Below are positions 35,828 through 43,968 of a stretch of 64,000 bases of DNA, in pieces. Source of the stretch: Petrocella atlantisensis (GTDB lineage: Bacteria; Bacillota; Clostridia; Lachnospirales; Vallitaleaceae). The first letter of the stretch is position 1, and every line of letters begins with the position of its first letter. The position numbers and the translations under genes are program-made. Location of the stretch: NCBI RefSeq assembly GCF_900538275.1, contig NZ_LR130778.1, forward strand, positions 2,476,001-2,540,000. Reading direction: 5' to 3'. The notes beneath the pieces are model-generated. The model was not told the origin of the DNA. It saw only the letters and a list, made by a program, of their open reading frames with translations, and did not search any database.

Positions 35828-36220
35828 ATGTCCATCCATGTTGTTGCTGCTATTATTAGGAATAAAAAAAATCAGATACTAATCGCTAGGCGTAGGGAAG
35901 GGAAATCTCTAGCTGGGTATTTTGAATTCCCAGGTGGAAAAGTAGATGAAGGTGAATCTCATGAAGTGGCTCTTATTAGGGAGATCTACGAAGAGTTGGG
36001 ACTACATATTGAAGTGGGTACATTCGTTAAAGAATCTGAATACACTTATGAGTTTGGAACAATTCATTTGCATGGATATGATTGCTCGATTATAGGAGAG
36101 ATACCGGACAAGATCGAATCAATAGACCATGACCAAGTGCTGTGGGTTGAAACAGATGAATTAGTGAGATATAGATTTGCACCGGCTGATATACCGATTG
36201 TCGCTGTATTAGGTGGTTAA
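35828..36220 (+). CDS. Nudix hydrolase (MutT-like)
   Basis: 130 residues and complete. The first strand 'IHVVAAIIRNKKNQILIARR' is followed by the Nudix box 'GGKVDEGESHEVALIREIYE' continuing 'ELG' (G x5 E x7 REUxEExGU), and by the C-terminal 'RFAPADIPIVAVL' typical of 8-oxo-dGTP-type MutT proteins. It should hydrolyse a damaged or regulatory nucleoside diphosphate derivative. AAGGAG precedes the ATG. It follows the DUF3427 helicase fragment, so it is the surviving partner of a decayed helicase-Nudix pair. Confidence 0.88.
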   Translation: MSIHVVAAIIRNKKNQILIARRREGKSLAGYFEFPGGKVDEGESHEVALIREIYEELGLHIEVGTFVKESEYTYEFGTIHLHGYDCSIIGEIPDKIESIDHDQVLWVETDELVRYRFAPADIPIVAVLGG

Positions 36221-36224
36221 TGGT

Positions 36225-36267
36225 GAAGAGTATTTGCTTACAAGCGAATGGTATGAGCGGAATAAAT
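36225..36267. repeat. Island repeat A, copy 1
   Basis: A 43-bp segment 4 nt after the Nudix stop, 41/43 identical to 38759-38801. It contains the palindrome ATTTGCTT-AC-AAGCGAAT with one G.U pair. Confidence 0.8.
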
Positions 36268-36274
36268 CATACTA

Positions 36275-36311
36275 TACTTTTTGGTTGAATTGCTTAGGTT
36301 ATAAGTAAGAA
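36275..36311. repeat. Island repeat B, copy 1
   Basis: A 37-bp segment 36/37 identical to 43001-43037. It starts TACTTTTTGGTTGAA and ends GTTATAAGTAAGAA, and lies just ahead of the ECF sigma gene. Confidence 0.8.
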
Positions 36312-36330
36312 TATAAGGAGATGCAGCAAT

Positions 36331-37104
36331 ATGAATGAACACGATGATTTAATTAAAGAATTGGAAAATATAGTGGAACAGGACTATGAAAAATTTTATG
36401 CCATCGTTTATCGTATTACTGAATCTCATCAAGACACAGAGGATGTTCTCCAAAACAGTTTCCTAAAAGCTTACAAAAATCTGAAGAACTTTAGAAAACA
36501 ATCAAAATTATCAACCTGGTTTTATCGTATAGCTATTAATGAAAGTTATCGATATATGCAGTCATGGAAGAAATTACCTGTCATTGCAATCGTTGAAGAT
36601 TTGAATATAAATGAAACAACTTTTTTTGGGAATTTAGAATATGATGAAAACTTTGTTGATGTATTGATTGTAGAAGAAATGCGTGAAAAATGTATACGTG
36701 GCTTTTTGAAATGTGTTCCACAGAAGATGCGTGTTGTTTTTTTGCTTAAGACGTGCATTAATCTTAAAAACAAAGAAATTGCTGAAATTCTTGAAATTAA
36801 AGAAAATAATGTAAAAGTACTTCTCCACAGAGCCAGAAAACAACTTAAAGAGATGTTTGAATACCGTTGTAACTTAATTGACCCGAGTAAACCCTGTAAG
36901 TGTTATCTATGGATTAAATATATGAAGGATCATGATTATCCTATTCCTGAAGGACACAATCAATATAAGAACAACGAATTACTTACAATCCATTTCAAGA
37001 ATATGTCCAAACTCAAAAAAATGCACTATTTATTTCAGGTGGAAAATACAATGGATAAAGATACTTTTATAGCAAAAATAAAAACTTTATCGGAAATTTT
37101 GTAA
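36331..37104 (+). CDS. ECF-type sigma factor with Cys-containing C-terminal extension
   Basis: 257 residues. Region 2 is 'YRITESHQDTEDVLQNSFLK' with 'NLKNFRKQSKLSTWFYRIAI'. Region 4 is 'NLKNKEIAEILEIKENNVKV' with 'LLHRARKQLKEMF'. A 75-residue extension follows that includes 'DPSKPCKCYLWIKYM', whose cysteines could bind metal. Many ECF factors with C-terminal extensions are controlled by that domain and not by a separate anti-sigma factor, and no anti-sigma gene lies beside this one. TAAGGAG precedes the ATG. Targets unknown. Confidence 0.85.
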   Translation: MNEHDDLIKELENIVEQDYEKFYAIVYRITESHQDTEDVLQNSFLKAYKNLKNFRKQSKLSTWFYRIAINESYRYMQSWKKLPVIAIVEDLNINETTFFGNLEYDENFVDVLIVEEMREKCIRGFLKCVPQKMRVVFLLKTCINLKNKEIAEILEIKENNVKVLLHRARKQLKEMFEYRCNLIDPSKPCKCYLWIKYMKDHDYPIPEGHNQYKNNELLTIHFKNMSKLKKMHYLFQVENTMDKDTFIAKIKTLSEIL

Positions 37105-37163
37105 CCTTAGGATTCTTCTATGTGTCTAAGCATTGTAAACATTATTAGAAGAGGAGGATTCAA

Positions 37164-37589
37164 ATGAATTCAAGAATTGTAGCACCTTGTGGTATTGATT
37201 GTTTTAACTGTGAGTTGTATGAATCAAATGTGACAGAAGTTCTTAGAGAGCGGATATCTACAAATCTCAAGATCCCCAAAGCGTTAGTAACTTGTAAAGG
37301 GTGTCACGACGGTAACCAATGTCTGTTCCTTGATTTGCAGGGTAAAACCTGTGAGACGTTAGCCTGCGCCAATGATAAAGGTGTTGACTATTGTTTTGAA
37401 TGTGATACTTTTCCTTGTAAACTTCTTATGCCATTAGCAAATGGCGCTGATCGTTTCCCCCAAAACATGAAAGTGTATAACTTATGTATAATGAAACGAA
37501 TAGGCGTAGAAGCATGGGCAGATGAGGCTTTGGACATCCGCAAAATCTATTTTGGCAAAGAACTTGAAATCGGAAAAGGTGGTTGTTAA
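37164..37589 (+). CDS. DUF3795 cysteine-rich protein
   Basis: 141 residues with the DUF3795 cysteine pattern: 'CGIDCFNCELY', 'CKGCHDGNQCLF', 'CETLACANDKGVDYCFECDT' and 'FPCKLL'. The protein probably binds zinc or an iron-sulfur cluster; no function is established. AGAGGAGG precedes the ATG. Its last codons and stop belong to repeat D (37581-37614), which is shared with a site at 49.7 kb. Confidence 0.85.
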   Translation: MNSRIVAPCGIDCFNCELYESNVTEVLRERISTNLKIPKALVTCKGCHDGNQCLFLDLQGKTCETLACANDKGVDYCFECDTFPCKLLMPLANGADRFPQNMKVYNLCIMKRIGVEAWADEALDIRKIYFGKELEIGKGGC

Positions 37590-37614
37590 GTACCTCAAAG
37601 GAAAAGTCTATGTG
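37581..37614. repeat. Island repeat D, copy 1
   Basis: 34 bp spanning the DUF3795 stop codon, 30/34 identical to 49722-49755, which also spans an in-frame TAA. Both end GGAAAAGTCTATGTG. Confidence 0.65.
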
Positions 37615-37644
37615 TGAATCGTTTGGGTTACTGGTAAAAAATTA

Positions 37645-37666
37645 GCATTAAAATGAGGCTGGATCA
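37645..37666. repeat. Island repeat C, copy 1
   Basis: 22 bp, 21/22 identical to 43042-43063, containing ATGAGGCTG. Here the ATG opens a 27-codon frame (37653-37736, 'ENIHWIAKRVYDKIYY'), perhaps the 5' remnant of a lost gene; no ribosome site is seen. Confidence 0.55.
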
Positions 37667-37772
37667 AATAGAGAATATTCATTGGATTGCAAAAAGAGTT
37701 TATGATAAGATCTATTATGAAGCTATATTGACTTAGGAAAGAATTTAGGGATAGATGTGAAAGTAGGATAAG

Positions 37773-38759
37773 ATGGAAAAACTAAGATTTGCTACAATTG
37801 GAACTAACTTTATAGTTGAGAGATTTCTTGAGGCATCGCTAAATATTGATGAGATTAAGTTAAGTGCTGTCTACTCAAGGTCAATTGACAACGCTCGAAA
37901 ACTACTAAAAGACAGTGAGGCAGTAAAAATTTATACGGATTTAAATGAATTAGCAACTGCAGAAGATATTGACTTTGTATATATTGCTAGTCCAACTTCA
38001 TTACATATGGAACATAGCATTAAAATGTTGGAAGCAGGCAAACATGTTATTTGCGAGAAACCAATGGCAAGTAACAGTAGAGAATATTATTATATGAAAG
38101 AAGCTGCAAGAAAAAATAATGTTGTACTTTTTGAGGCAATGAGACCTTTGTATCATCCTTCATGGAAGATTATTCAAGAAGGTATGAATAGAATCGGTAG
38201 AATTCATAAAGCAAGATTAAGTTTTTGCAAGTACTCGTCTAGATATGATAATTTTAAAAGAGGTATTATAGAAAATGCTTTCAGACCTGAATTATCAAAT
38301 GGTGCAGTGATGGATATAGGTATTTATTGTATTGAAGCAATGTTAAGTTTGTTTGGTAAACCACAAAAAATTAATACTCATGGCTATGTTATAAAGAATA
38401 GTATAGACGCCTACGGCGTGATAATAGCATCTTATGAAAATATGATCTGCTGTTTAGATTATTCAAAAATCACAAATTCAGAAACACCTTGTGAAATACA
38501 AGGAGAAGATGCTACGTTGTATTTTGATAAAATTGCTTGCCCAAGCAAAGTTTGGATTAATAAAACCAATGGCGAAGAAGAAGTTCTGTTTCACAAAGAG
38601 ATATATGGGGATATGAAATATGAGATTCATGCTTTTATAAATCTAATTAGGGATAATATAACTGAAGAAACACATGAGGATATAACAGAATCTGCCTTGT
38701 TGCTTACGGATCAGGTAAGAGCTGATTTAGGTATTGTTTTTCCTAATGATGTCTTATAG
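37773..38759 (+). CDS. Gfo/Idh/MocA-family oxidoreductase
   Basis: 328 residues. The N-terminal Rossmann domain has the family pattern 'LRFATIGTNFIVERFLEAS', 'DFVYIASPTSLHMEHSI' and the catalytic-region 'GKHVICEKPMASN' (about 89-101, Lys of EKP). The C-terminal sheet domain includes 'GAVMDIGIYCIEAMLSLFG'. It should be an NAD(P)-dependent sugar or inositol dehydrogenase; the substrate is unknown and no pathway genes lie beside it. The ribosome site is weak (AGTAGGATAAG). Its stop codon is the first base of repeat A copy 2. Confidence 0.88.
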   Translation: MEKLRFATIGTNFIVERFLEASLNIDEIKLSAVYSRSIDNARKLLKDSEAVKIYTDLNELATAEDIDFVYIASPTSLHMEHSIKMLEAGKHVICEKPMASNSREYYYMKEAARKNNVVLFEAMRPLYHPSWKIIQEGMNRIGRIHKARLSFCKYSSRYDNFKRGIIENAFRPELSNGAVMDIGIYCIEAMLSLFGKPQKINTHGYVIKNSIDAYGVIIASYENMICCLDYSKITNSETPCEIQGEDATLYFDKIACPSKVWINKTNGEEEVLFHKEIYGDMKYEIHAFINLIRDNITEETHEDITESALLLTDQVRADLGIVFPNDVL

Positions 38760-38801
38760 AAGCGTATTTGCTTACAAGCAAATGGTATGAGCGGAATAAA
38801 T
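38759..38801. repeat. Island repeat A, copy 2
   Basis: 41/43 identical to 36225-36267. It begins at the last base of the Gfo/Idh stop codon. The internal palindrome ATTTGCTT-AC-AAGCAAAT is perfect here. Confidence 0.8.
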
Positions 38802-38821
38802 TTAGAGATAGATGCCCTATT

Positions 38822-38881
38822 CAAAGAGTATAGTCAAGTTTAGTATAGTCGTAACCATACTAAACTTGACTATGCTCTTTG
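38822..38881. repeat. 25-bp inverted repeat overlapping a promoter
   Basis: Arms 38822-38846 and 38857-38881 are complementary over 25 bp with one G.U pair and a 10-nt loop. No T-run follows, so it is not an ordinary terminator. The right arm contains the -35 box of the ATPase promoter, which suggests an operator or a regulatory hairpin. Confidence 0.75.
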
Positions 38882-38894
38882 GATATGTTAACAT
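38866..38894 (+). promoter_or_regulatory. Promoter of the DUF234 ATPase gene
   Basis: TTGACT (38866-38871), a 17-bp spacer, then TAACAT (38889-38894). The -35 box lies inside the right arm of the inverted repeat. Confidence 0.5.
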
Positions 38895-38925
38895 GAATTT
38901 ATTATAGACGGAGAGGAAGAAAACC

Positions 38926-40338
38926 ATGTTTGTTGGAAGAACAAATGAATTAGATTATTTAAATACCAAATACACAAGTTCAAATGCTGAATTCATTGTT
39001 TTATACGGTAGAAGACGTATTGGTAAAACTGAGATCTTGAGAGAATTTGTTAAAGACAAAAAGCATGTATTCTATTCAGGTCATCAAATAACTGACTTCA
39101 TGCAACTTAATAGAGTTACTAGTGTTATGACAGAGCATTTTAACAAAAAGATTTATAGTGATTCTTTTAATCAGTGGGAGCAAGTGTTTTCTTATATAAG
39201 TGAGAATCTAATTGAGGAAGAAAAAACTGTGATTATTTTTGATGAATTTCCTTATATGGTAGAGGGAAATTCAAGTATACCTTCAGTACTTCAATCAATC
39301 TGGGATCATAGTCTGTCAAAGAAGAATATATTAATCATTTTATGTGGGTCATCCATAAGTTTTATGAAGAATGAATTGTTAAGTGAGAAAAATCCTCTTT
39401 ATGGAAGAACAACAGGTGTCTTAAAAATTACAGAAATGGATTTTGAATCTTCCCTAGGGTTTTATCCAAATATTGATTTTCATGAGCAAGTAGCTTTCTA
39501 TAGTGTGTTTAGCGGCGTGCCTTATTATCTCAGTCGTATCAATAGAGAAAAGTCACTAAAAGAAAATATTATAACAAGTATTTTACAAAATGGGTCAGTA
39601 TTATTTAATGAAGTTGAATTTCTATTGAAGCAAGAACTTCGGGAAGTTAGTGTTTATAATACAATTATTACGGCTATAGCATTAGGCCGTACAAAACAAA
39701 ATGAAATAGTCCAATTGTCAGGTGTTGAAAAAACAAAGTTGACATATTATCTAAATAGCCTCATTGATTTGGGGATTATTAGAAAAGAATTCCCAAGTAC
39801 GATTAAAACTAAGGAAATGGTGAAATCAAGAGTAGGATTATATATACTCGATAACAGTTTTTTTAGGTTCTATTATCGATTTGTATATCCGCACGTATCT
39901 GAACTAATGGATGGAAATATTGATATCATATATGAAGATATTATTGAAAAACAATTAATGGATTTTATAGGTTATGAATTCGAAAAAATAGCAATAGCAC
40001 ATGTAAGAAACATTAACCAAAGAAAGGAAATCCCATTAAGGCTAATTAGAATAGGTAGATGGTGGGATAAGAATAAGGAAATAGATATTGTTGGTTATGA
40101 TATAAGCCATAACTTTATATTTGGTGAATGCAAGTGGAGAAATGAAAAGCTAGGTGTCCCTGTTTTAAAGCAGTTACAAGATAAGAGTATGGCTATTAAG
40201 GAAGAAGTAAGAGATAAATATTATATACTTTTTTCAAAATCAGGTTTTACAGATGAACTAAAGAATCTCGCCTTAATAGATGACAAGATTATCTTGGTAG
40301 ATTACAATTTAGCAAAGGGTGGCTTCGGAATAAATTAA
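38926..40338 (+). CDS. Archaeal-type AAA ATPase with DUF234 domain
   Basis: 470 residues. The N-terminal 'FVGRTNELDYLN' and Walker A 'GRRRIGKTEI' (about 29-38), Walker B 'VIIFDEFPYMV', a winged-helix middle, and a C-terminal nuclease-like DUF234 region ('EIDIVGYDISHNFIFGECKW', with D, E and K of a PD-ExK-type core). Relatives are common in archaea and clostridia, often in mobile DNA, with unknown function. AGAGGAAG precedes the ATG. The last six codons lie in DNA homologous to the HNH gene (from 40321), so the natural C-terminus was replaced by a recombination junction. Confidence 0.85.
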   Translation: MFVGRTNELDYLNTKYTSSNAEFIVLYGRRRIGKTEILREFVKDKKHVFYSGHQITDFMQLNRVTSVMTEHFNKKIYSDSFNQWEQVFSYISENLIEEEKTVIIFDEFPYMVEGNSSIPSVLQSIWDHSLSKKNILIILCGSSISFMKNELLSEKNPLYGRTTGVLKITEMDFESSLGFYPNIDFHEQVAFYSVFSGVPYYLSRINREKSLKENIITSILQNGSVLFNEVEFLLKQELREVSVYNTIITAIALGRTKQNEIVQLSGVEKTKLTYYLNSLIDLGIIRKEFPSTIKTKEMVKSRVGLYILDNSFFRFYYRFVYPHVSELMDGNIDIIYEDIIEKQLMDFIGYEFEKIAIAHVRNINQRKEIPLRLIRIGRWWDKNKEIDIVGYDISHNFIFGECKWRNEKLGVPVLKQLQDKSMAIKEEVRDKYYILFSKSGFTDELKNLALIDDKIILVDYNLAKGGFGIN

Positions 40339-40410
40339 TCATTTACCTTCAAGTTAAAAATCCGAGTGTGTCAAGAATCCCCTTTAAGCTTGGAGTCAAG
40401 AGGAATATGT
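40321..40410 (+). pseudogene. Fragment of a second HNH endonuclease gene
   Basis: Bases 40321-40394 match 34428-34501 of the HNH gene at 64 of 74 positions. In the HNH frame it reads 'LRNKLIIYLQVKNPSVSRIP' then FKLG, against 'LQNKLIIYLQVKNPSVPSIP' in the complete gene, and stops at TAA 40408-40410. Most changes are silent or conservative, so this was a diverged paralogue and not a recent copy. It is joined in another frame to the end of the ATPase gene. Confidence 0.8.
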
Positions 40411-40506
40411 AACGAAAAGCAGAGGTATATGGATTATTTTAGAAAAAAATATCCTCGAAGATCCGCGTTTGAAAAGGAACTTGAAAGGTATGGATACGTA
40501 GGTTAA
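40411..40506 (+). pseudogene. Unassigned coding-like fragment
   Basis: An open frame without a start, ending at TAA 40504-40506, reading 'RYMDYFRKKYPRRSAFEKEL' then ERYGYVG. It looks like the C-terminus of a lost protein; I do not recognise the family. It directly follows the HNH fragment. Confidence 0.35.
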
Positions 40507-40575
40507 AGTATAAATGTATAAGTGCGTTAATAGAAGATTTGGAAATAGATTTTACTTTTAAGGGAGTGAATATAA

Positions 40576-40905
40576 ATGGAACCTTCAAAAAAAGATTGGA
40601 AACTATTTAAAGACAAGATTGGTTCATGGCAGGAGTCATACATGGAAAAGCTCATTAAAGAATATATGACCTTTTTGAATGATGACTTGCCTGCATCAAC
40701 AAAATTTTGGGAGTTGGAAAAGAAAATCAAACAAGATAAAAAGAAGCCAGGGGTGATTCTCGAGCTAAGAAAGCGTGATATGCTCTTTGATATTATACGC
40801 CTAATCAACGATGGCGTGATAACAATGGATAATCTTTCGGATTTTACGGATGAATTAAGGGAGAATGTGAAGGTTTTACAGGAGAGATTGAATTATGAAA
40901 TATGA
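40576..40905 (+). CDS. Conserved small protein (109 residues, unknown function)
   Basis: A soluble, helical, highly charged protein starting '[20 protein letters not shown]'. The pattern '[19 protein letters not shown]' resembles a small conserved Firmicute family that databases sometimes mislabel 'multidrug transporter'; it has no membrane segment. AAGGGAG precedes the ATG. It overlaps the SEC-C gene by 11 bp, so the two are co-translated. Confidence 0.7.
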   Translation: MEPSKKDWKLFKDKIGSWQESYMEKLIKEYMTFLNDDLPASTKFWELEKKIKQDKKKPGVILELRKRDMLFDIIRLINDGVITMDNLSDFTDELRENVKVLQERLNYEI

Positions 40906-41812
40906 AATCAACTGCAGTAAATATGTTGGAATAGAACCTGAACCGGTTAACGCGGAGTTTATAAAACTCGATATAATGATGCAAGAAGGATATGGTTATG
41001 AATTGAATGGGGATTCTCACAAGGCTGTGACATGCTGGAAAGATGCATTCGATGAATTAACTGCATATTTTGAGGAAAATCATTTATGCGATTTGAAATC
41101 CTTTGATGATATATTCAATGGTACACAATATATACGAAATTGGGTTCAGGATTATGATGATTCCCTTAGAAATGTTCTTTTGGACGCAGATGAGGAATCT
41201 AAAGAAAAGATAGGAATGTTAAAAATTGAGTTGCTAGGCTTTTTGATAAGCTTGAATGTGGAAAATGATTTGAATATTCATAACCTTAAAAGATCTTTAG
41301 CTGAAACATATTATTTAATGGGACAACCTGAAGTTGGAGAACAACATTTTATCCAGTTAATTGACGATTATCCGGATAATGAATGGGGATACATAGGTTA
41401 TTCTGATGAATATTGGATGGGCTACTCCAAGTATAAAGATTTTGATAAGGCTTTTAAGATATTAAACAAAGCATATAACCGTCTATCAATAATAGAGAGT
41501 GACATTATTGCTGAAAGATTAACTGACCTGATGATTGTTAAGAAGAAAATGGAGCTTGAGAATTTTAATGCGACAGAAGCATTTAGAAATTGGACTCAGT
41601 TCAACGATGAAAGACCGATAATACCGGAGTATGCCGTCTTGTATCAGCAATTATTCGATGCAAGAGAGGAAAGGCTAGGAAAACCGAAAGGAAAAGTTGC
41701 TGCGAACGATGGATTCAATCAACAACCTCTAGTAAAAGAGAAGAAAATCGGACGTAATGAACCATGTCCTTGTGGATCAGGGAAAAAGTATAAAAAATGC
41801 TGTGGAAAATAG
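40895..41812 (+). CDS. SEC-C motif protein with TPR-like body
   Basis: 305 residues. The body is helical and resembles tetratricopeptide repeats ('[18 protein letters not shown]', '[15 protein letters not shown]'). The C-terminus is a complete SEC-C zinc motif, '[20 protein letters not shown]' (CxC...CC). This motif occurs at the SecA C-terminus and in many stand-alone proteins as a protein- or nucleic-acid-binding tag. The gene lies between a small conserved protein and a pRiA4b-type protein, whose families often carry or accompany SEC-C motifs in mobile DNA. Confidence 0.85.
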   Translation: MKYEINCSKYVGIEPEPVNAEFIKLDIMMQEGYGYELNGDSHKAVTCWKDAFDELTAYFEENHLCDLKSFDDIFNGTQYIRNWVQDYDDSLRNVLLDADEESKEKIGMLKIELLGFLISLNVENDLNIHNLKRSLAETYYLMGQPEVGEQHFIQLIDDYPDNEWGYIGYSDEYWMGYSKYKDFDKAFKILNKAYNRLSIIESDIIAERLTDLMIVKKKMELENFNATEAFRNWTQFNDERPIIPEYAVLYQQLFDAREERLGKPKGKVAANDGFNQQPLVKEKKIGRNEPCPCGSGKKYKKCCGK

Positions 41813-41841
41813 ATAAACAGTAAAAAAGGAGAAAGGATACG

Positions 41842-42948
41842 ATGCAAATAGCATTAACAGGTAAATTGGCAAAAGCTTTAGGTATGAAACCACCGGCTAT
41901 AGACGAAAATATAGATCCTCTGTTCACATGGACAGCAAACTGGGCAAAAGTGTGGGAAAACCGCAGAACCGAGGACCTGCTTGTTTTAGTTAATAATGCC
42001 ACTCGTTTTACTGTTGCAGTGTATCAGGTTAAAAGGAAAGACCTGAATAAGATTGAGGAAAAGATAAAAAATGCAATCAGAAATACATTGTTGGCATATA
42101 ATCTGAATACAGAAATGGTGGATGTGTACTTGGATCTTTCAGGTGCAATTGAATATACCAAGAACAGTAGCAGACATGCTTCAGCCTGGGTAACGAAGGC
42201 TGGTTTGGAGTGCTCCTTCCATATTGGAAGAGAATATAATGGCATTGATAAGATGTACAGTGATGTAATAGGTGTGGCTTCAAACTATAGAATCGTTAAT
42301 TATTCAAACAATAAAGGCGAAGGATTTTATACATATAAGGCTATGATCAAGGCAATGGAAGATCTGACAGGATTACAGCCATACAAAAGCCGTGCATTTG
42401 AATTGAGAATTACTCTTGATCTTGAAGTTTATACTGCGGAAAGAAAGATTCTTGTACCAGCAAACTTGAGTTTTACAAATATGCATAAGGTGATACAGAA
42501 ACTTTTTGACTGGAGTAACTATCATCTCTATAATTTCACAGTATTTAACCAATTGACTGGGGACAAGGAGCTTAGTCTGGTACCCTTTATGGAGGACCTG
42601 GAATATGATAGCAGCGCTATTATCATGAAAGAACACACCTTATCTGATGTTTTTCCTAAAAGTAAGAAGATGGTCTATACATATGATTTTGGAGATAACT
42701 GGAAACATGACATTGAATTGGTTCAGGTGATTGAAGAATATGACGGTGAACTTCCGTATCTTATAGAGGCAAAAGGACAAACGCCACCTGAAGGTGTCGG
42801 GGGTATAGGCGGATTTGTTGAATTCAGGGAAATCATGCTGGACAAAGATAATCCCAATTATGAAGAAACCAAGAATTGGTCGAGACTCTGGACACCGGAA
42901 CTTAGCGAATGGAAAAGTCGTCCTAGGGTGATTGATGTCTGGTGGTAG
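41842..42948 (+). CDS. pRiA4b ORF-3-like protein with N-terminal DUF6933-like domain
   Basis: 368 residues. The N-terminal 150 residues ('[20 protein letters not shown] ... LFTWTANW') resemble DUF6933. The C-terminal half (about 195-368) is the plasmid pRiA4b ORF-3 domain ('[20 protein letters not shown]', '[16 protein letters not shown]', '[12 protein letters not shown]'). The family is common on plasmids and IS elements but has no known enzyme activity. AAGGAG precedes the ATG, 30 bp after the SEC-C gene. Confidence 0.85.
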   Translation: MQIALTGKLAKALGMKPPAIDENIDPLFTWTANWAKVWENRRTEDLLVLVNNATRFTVAVYQVKRKDLNKIEEKIKNAIRNTLLAYNLNTEMVDVYLDLSGAIEYTKNSSRHASAWVTKAGLECSFHIGREYNGIDKMYSDVIGVASNYRIVNYSNNKGEGFYTYKAMIKAMEDLTGLQPYKSRAFELRITLDLEVYTAERKILVPANLSFTNMHKVIQKLFDWSNYHLYNFTVFNQLTGDKELSLVPFMEDLEYDSSAIIMKEHTLSDVFPKSKKMVYTYDFGDNWKHDIELVQVIEEYDGELPYLIEAKGQTPPEGVGGIGGFVEFREIMLDKDNPNYEETKNWSRLWTPELSEWKSRPRVIDVWW

Positions 42949-43000
42949 AAGATTAAATAAAGTTAATCATATAGATAAAAATTATTGCTTAGAGATGTAA

Positions 43001-43037
43001 TACTTTTTGGTTGAATAGCTTAGGTTATAAGTAAGAA
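43001..43037. repeat. Island repeat B, copy 2
   Basis: 36/37 identical to 36275-36311. It lies 52 bp after the pRiA4b stop and 4 bp before repeat C copy 2. Confidence 0.8.
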
Positions 43038-43041
43038 CAAT

Positions 43042-43063
43042 GCATTAAAATGAGGCTGTATCA
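43042..43063. repeat. Island repeat C, copy 2
   Basis: 21/22 identical to 37645-37666. Here its ATG opens only an 8-codon frame. Confidence 0.55.
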
Positions 43064-43093
43064 TGAAAGATATTAGAAAAGACAACTTAACAT

Positions 43094-43130
43094 AAAATCC
43101 ACCTTAGAACCATTATAGGGTGGATTTTTT
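43094..43130 (+). terminator. Terminator after the SEC-C/pRiA4b operon
   Basis: AAAATCCACC (43094-43103) pairs with GGTGGATTTT (43119-43128), ending in six T. It may also serve the convergent tetR gene. Confidence 0.8.
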
Positions 43131-43169
43131 ATGGTCGCTTATCAGAAAAAATATAATCAGTAATGCCTT

Positions 43170-43790
43170 TTATTGCTTTTTTATGCCTTTCAGAAATATT
43201 TCAAAATGCTTCAGAGCTTGTTCCTTTAATTCAAAATCAGGATGCCTAATGCACCACTCATAGGTGAGTCCTCTAAAGGCAATCATCAAGTGTCTCGAAA
43301 GTGTATCTACTGGGATTTCTGTTATAAATTCACCTTGATTGACACCTTTTTGAAGTATGTCGTTAAACATTTTGTAGATGTCCCTATTGTAACCGGATAT
43401 AGCATCCATGTTTATAGTTCTTTCTAGCTGCACTCTGTATAGCGTATTCATATGGTCATAACCTATTGAATGGGTAAGAACATCTGCAATTTTTCCTACC
43501 AGTGACATTAGAATATCCGAGGCTGATGTCATATCTAAAGATAAAATATAATTTTTATAGTCTAAATCAATCTCATTTACATAATCACCAATCAAAGAGA
43601 CAAGCAAAGCGTCCTTTGATTCAAAATGAACATAGAAGCTTCCTTTAGAAACTTTAGCTGTTTCTACTATGGTATCTACGCTTACTTTCTGAAAACCCTT
43701 TGCTCTAAACAAACGGTTGGCAGTCTCGTAGATTCTTTTTTTTGTTTCTAGTGCGTTAATTTGTCTGCTATTGATCTTCTTTTTATCCAT
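43170..43790 (-). CDS. TetR/AcrR-family repressor
   Basis: 206 residues. The N-terminal HTH reads 'ANRLFRAKGFQKVSVDTIVE' then 'TAKVSKGSFYVHFESKDALL', a textbook TetR recognition region; the rest is a helical ligand domain. AAGGAGAT precedes the ATG. It is transcribed away from the SLH surface-protein gene, and the 178-bp space between them holds a perfect palindrome at the surface-gene promoter, so it likely represses that gene and possibly itself. An extended -10 (TGGTATACT, complement of 43864-43872) may be its own promoter. Confidence 0.9.
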   Translation of the reverse strand: MDKKKINSRQINALETKKRIYETANRLFRAKGFQKVSVDTIVETAKVSKGSFYVHFESKDALLVSLIGDYVNEIDLDYKNYILSLDMTSASDILMSLVGKIADVLTHSIGYDHMNTLYRVQLERTINMDAISGYNRDIYKMFNDILQKGVNQGEFITEIPVDTLSRHLMIAFRGLTYEWCIRHPDFELKEQALKHFEIFLKGIKKQ

Positions 43791-43805
43791 ATAATATCTC
43801 CTTTA

Positions 43806-43834
43806 TTGACACAAAAAGTCGAAGATGTTACAAT
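43806..43834 (+). promoter_or_regulatory. Sigma-A promoter of the SLH surface-protein gene
   Basis: TTGACA (43806-43811), 17 bp, TACAAT (43829-43834). The -10 box overlaps the TetR-type palindrome. Confidence 0.75.
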
Positions 43835-43848
43835 GACTACAGTCATTG
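43831..43848. promoter_or_regulatory. TetR-type operator
   Basis: CAATGACTACAGTCATTG: 8-bp perfect arms around 2 nt. The TGACT..AGTCA core is typical of AcrR-like sites, and it covers the -10 box of the surface-protein promoter. Confidence 0.7.
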
Positions 43849-43968
43849 AAAATCATTTCTTTTAGTATACCATATAAAACAACACTTGTGGTAATAGCCT
43901 AGTTCAATGAATTTATTGCTAGGAGGCGTATATATAGCTCTATCAAAAATATTATTAAGGAGAATTTT

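Noticed and set aside
36221-43070. Chromosomal integron with attC sites
   Set aside because: The repeats follow gene ends as attC sites do, but I find no GTTRRRY/RYYYAAC pairs at matching spacing and no IntI gene in the window.
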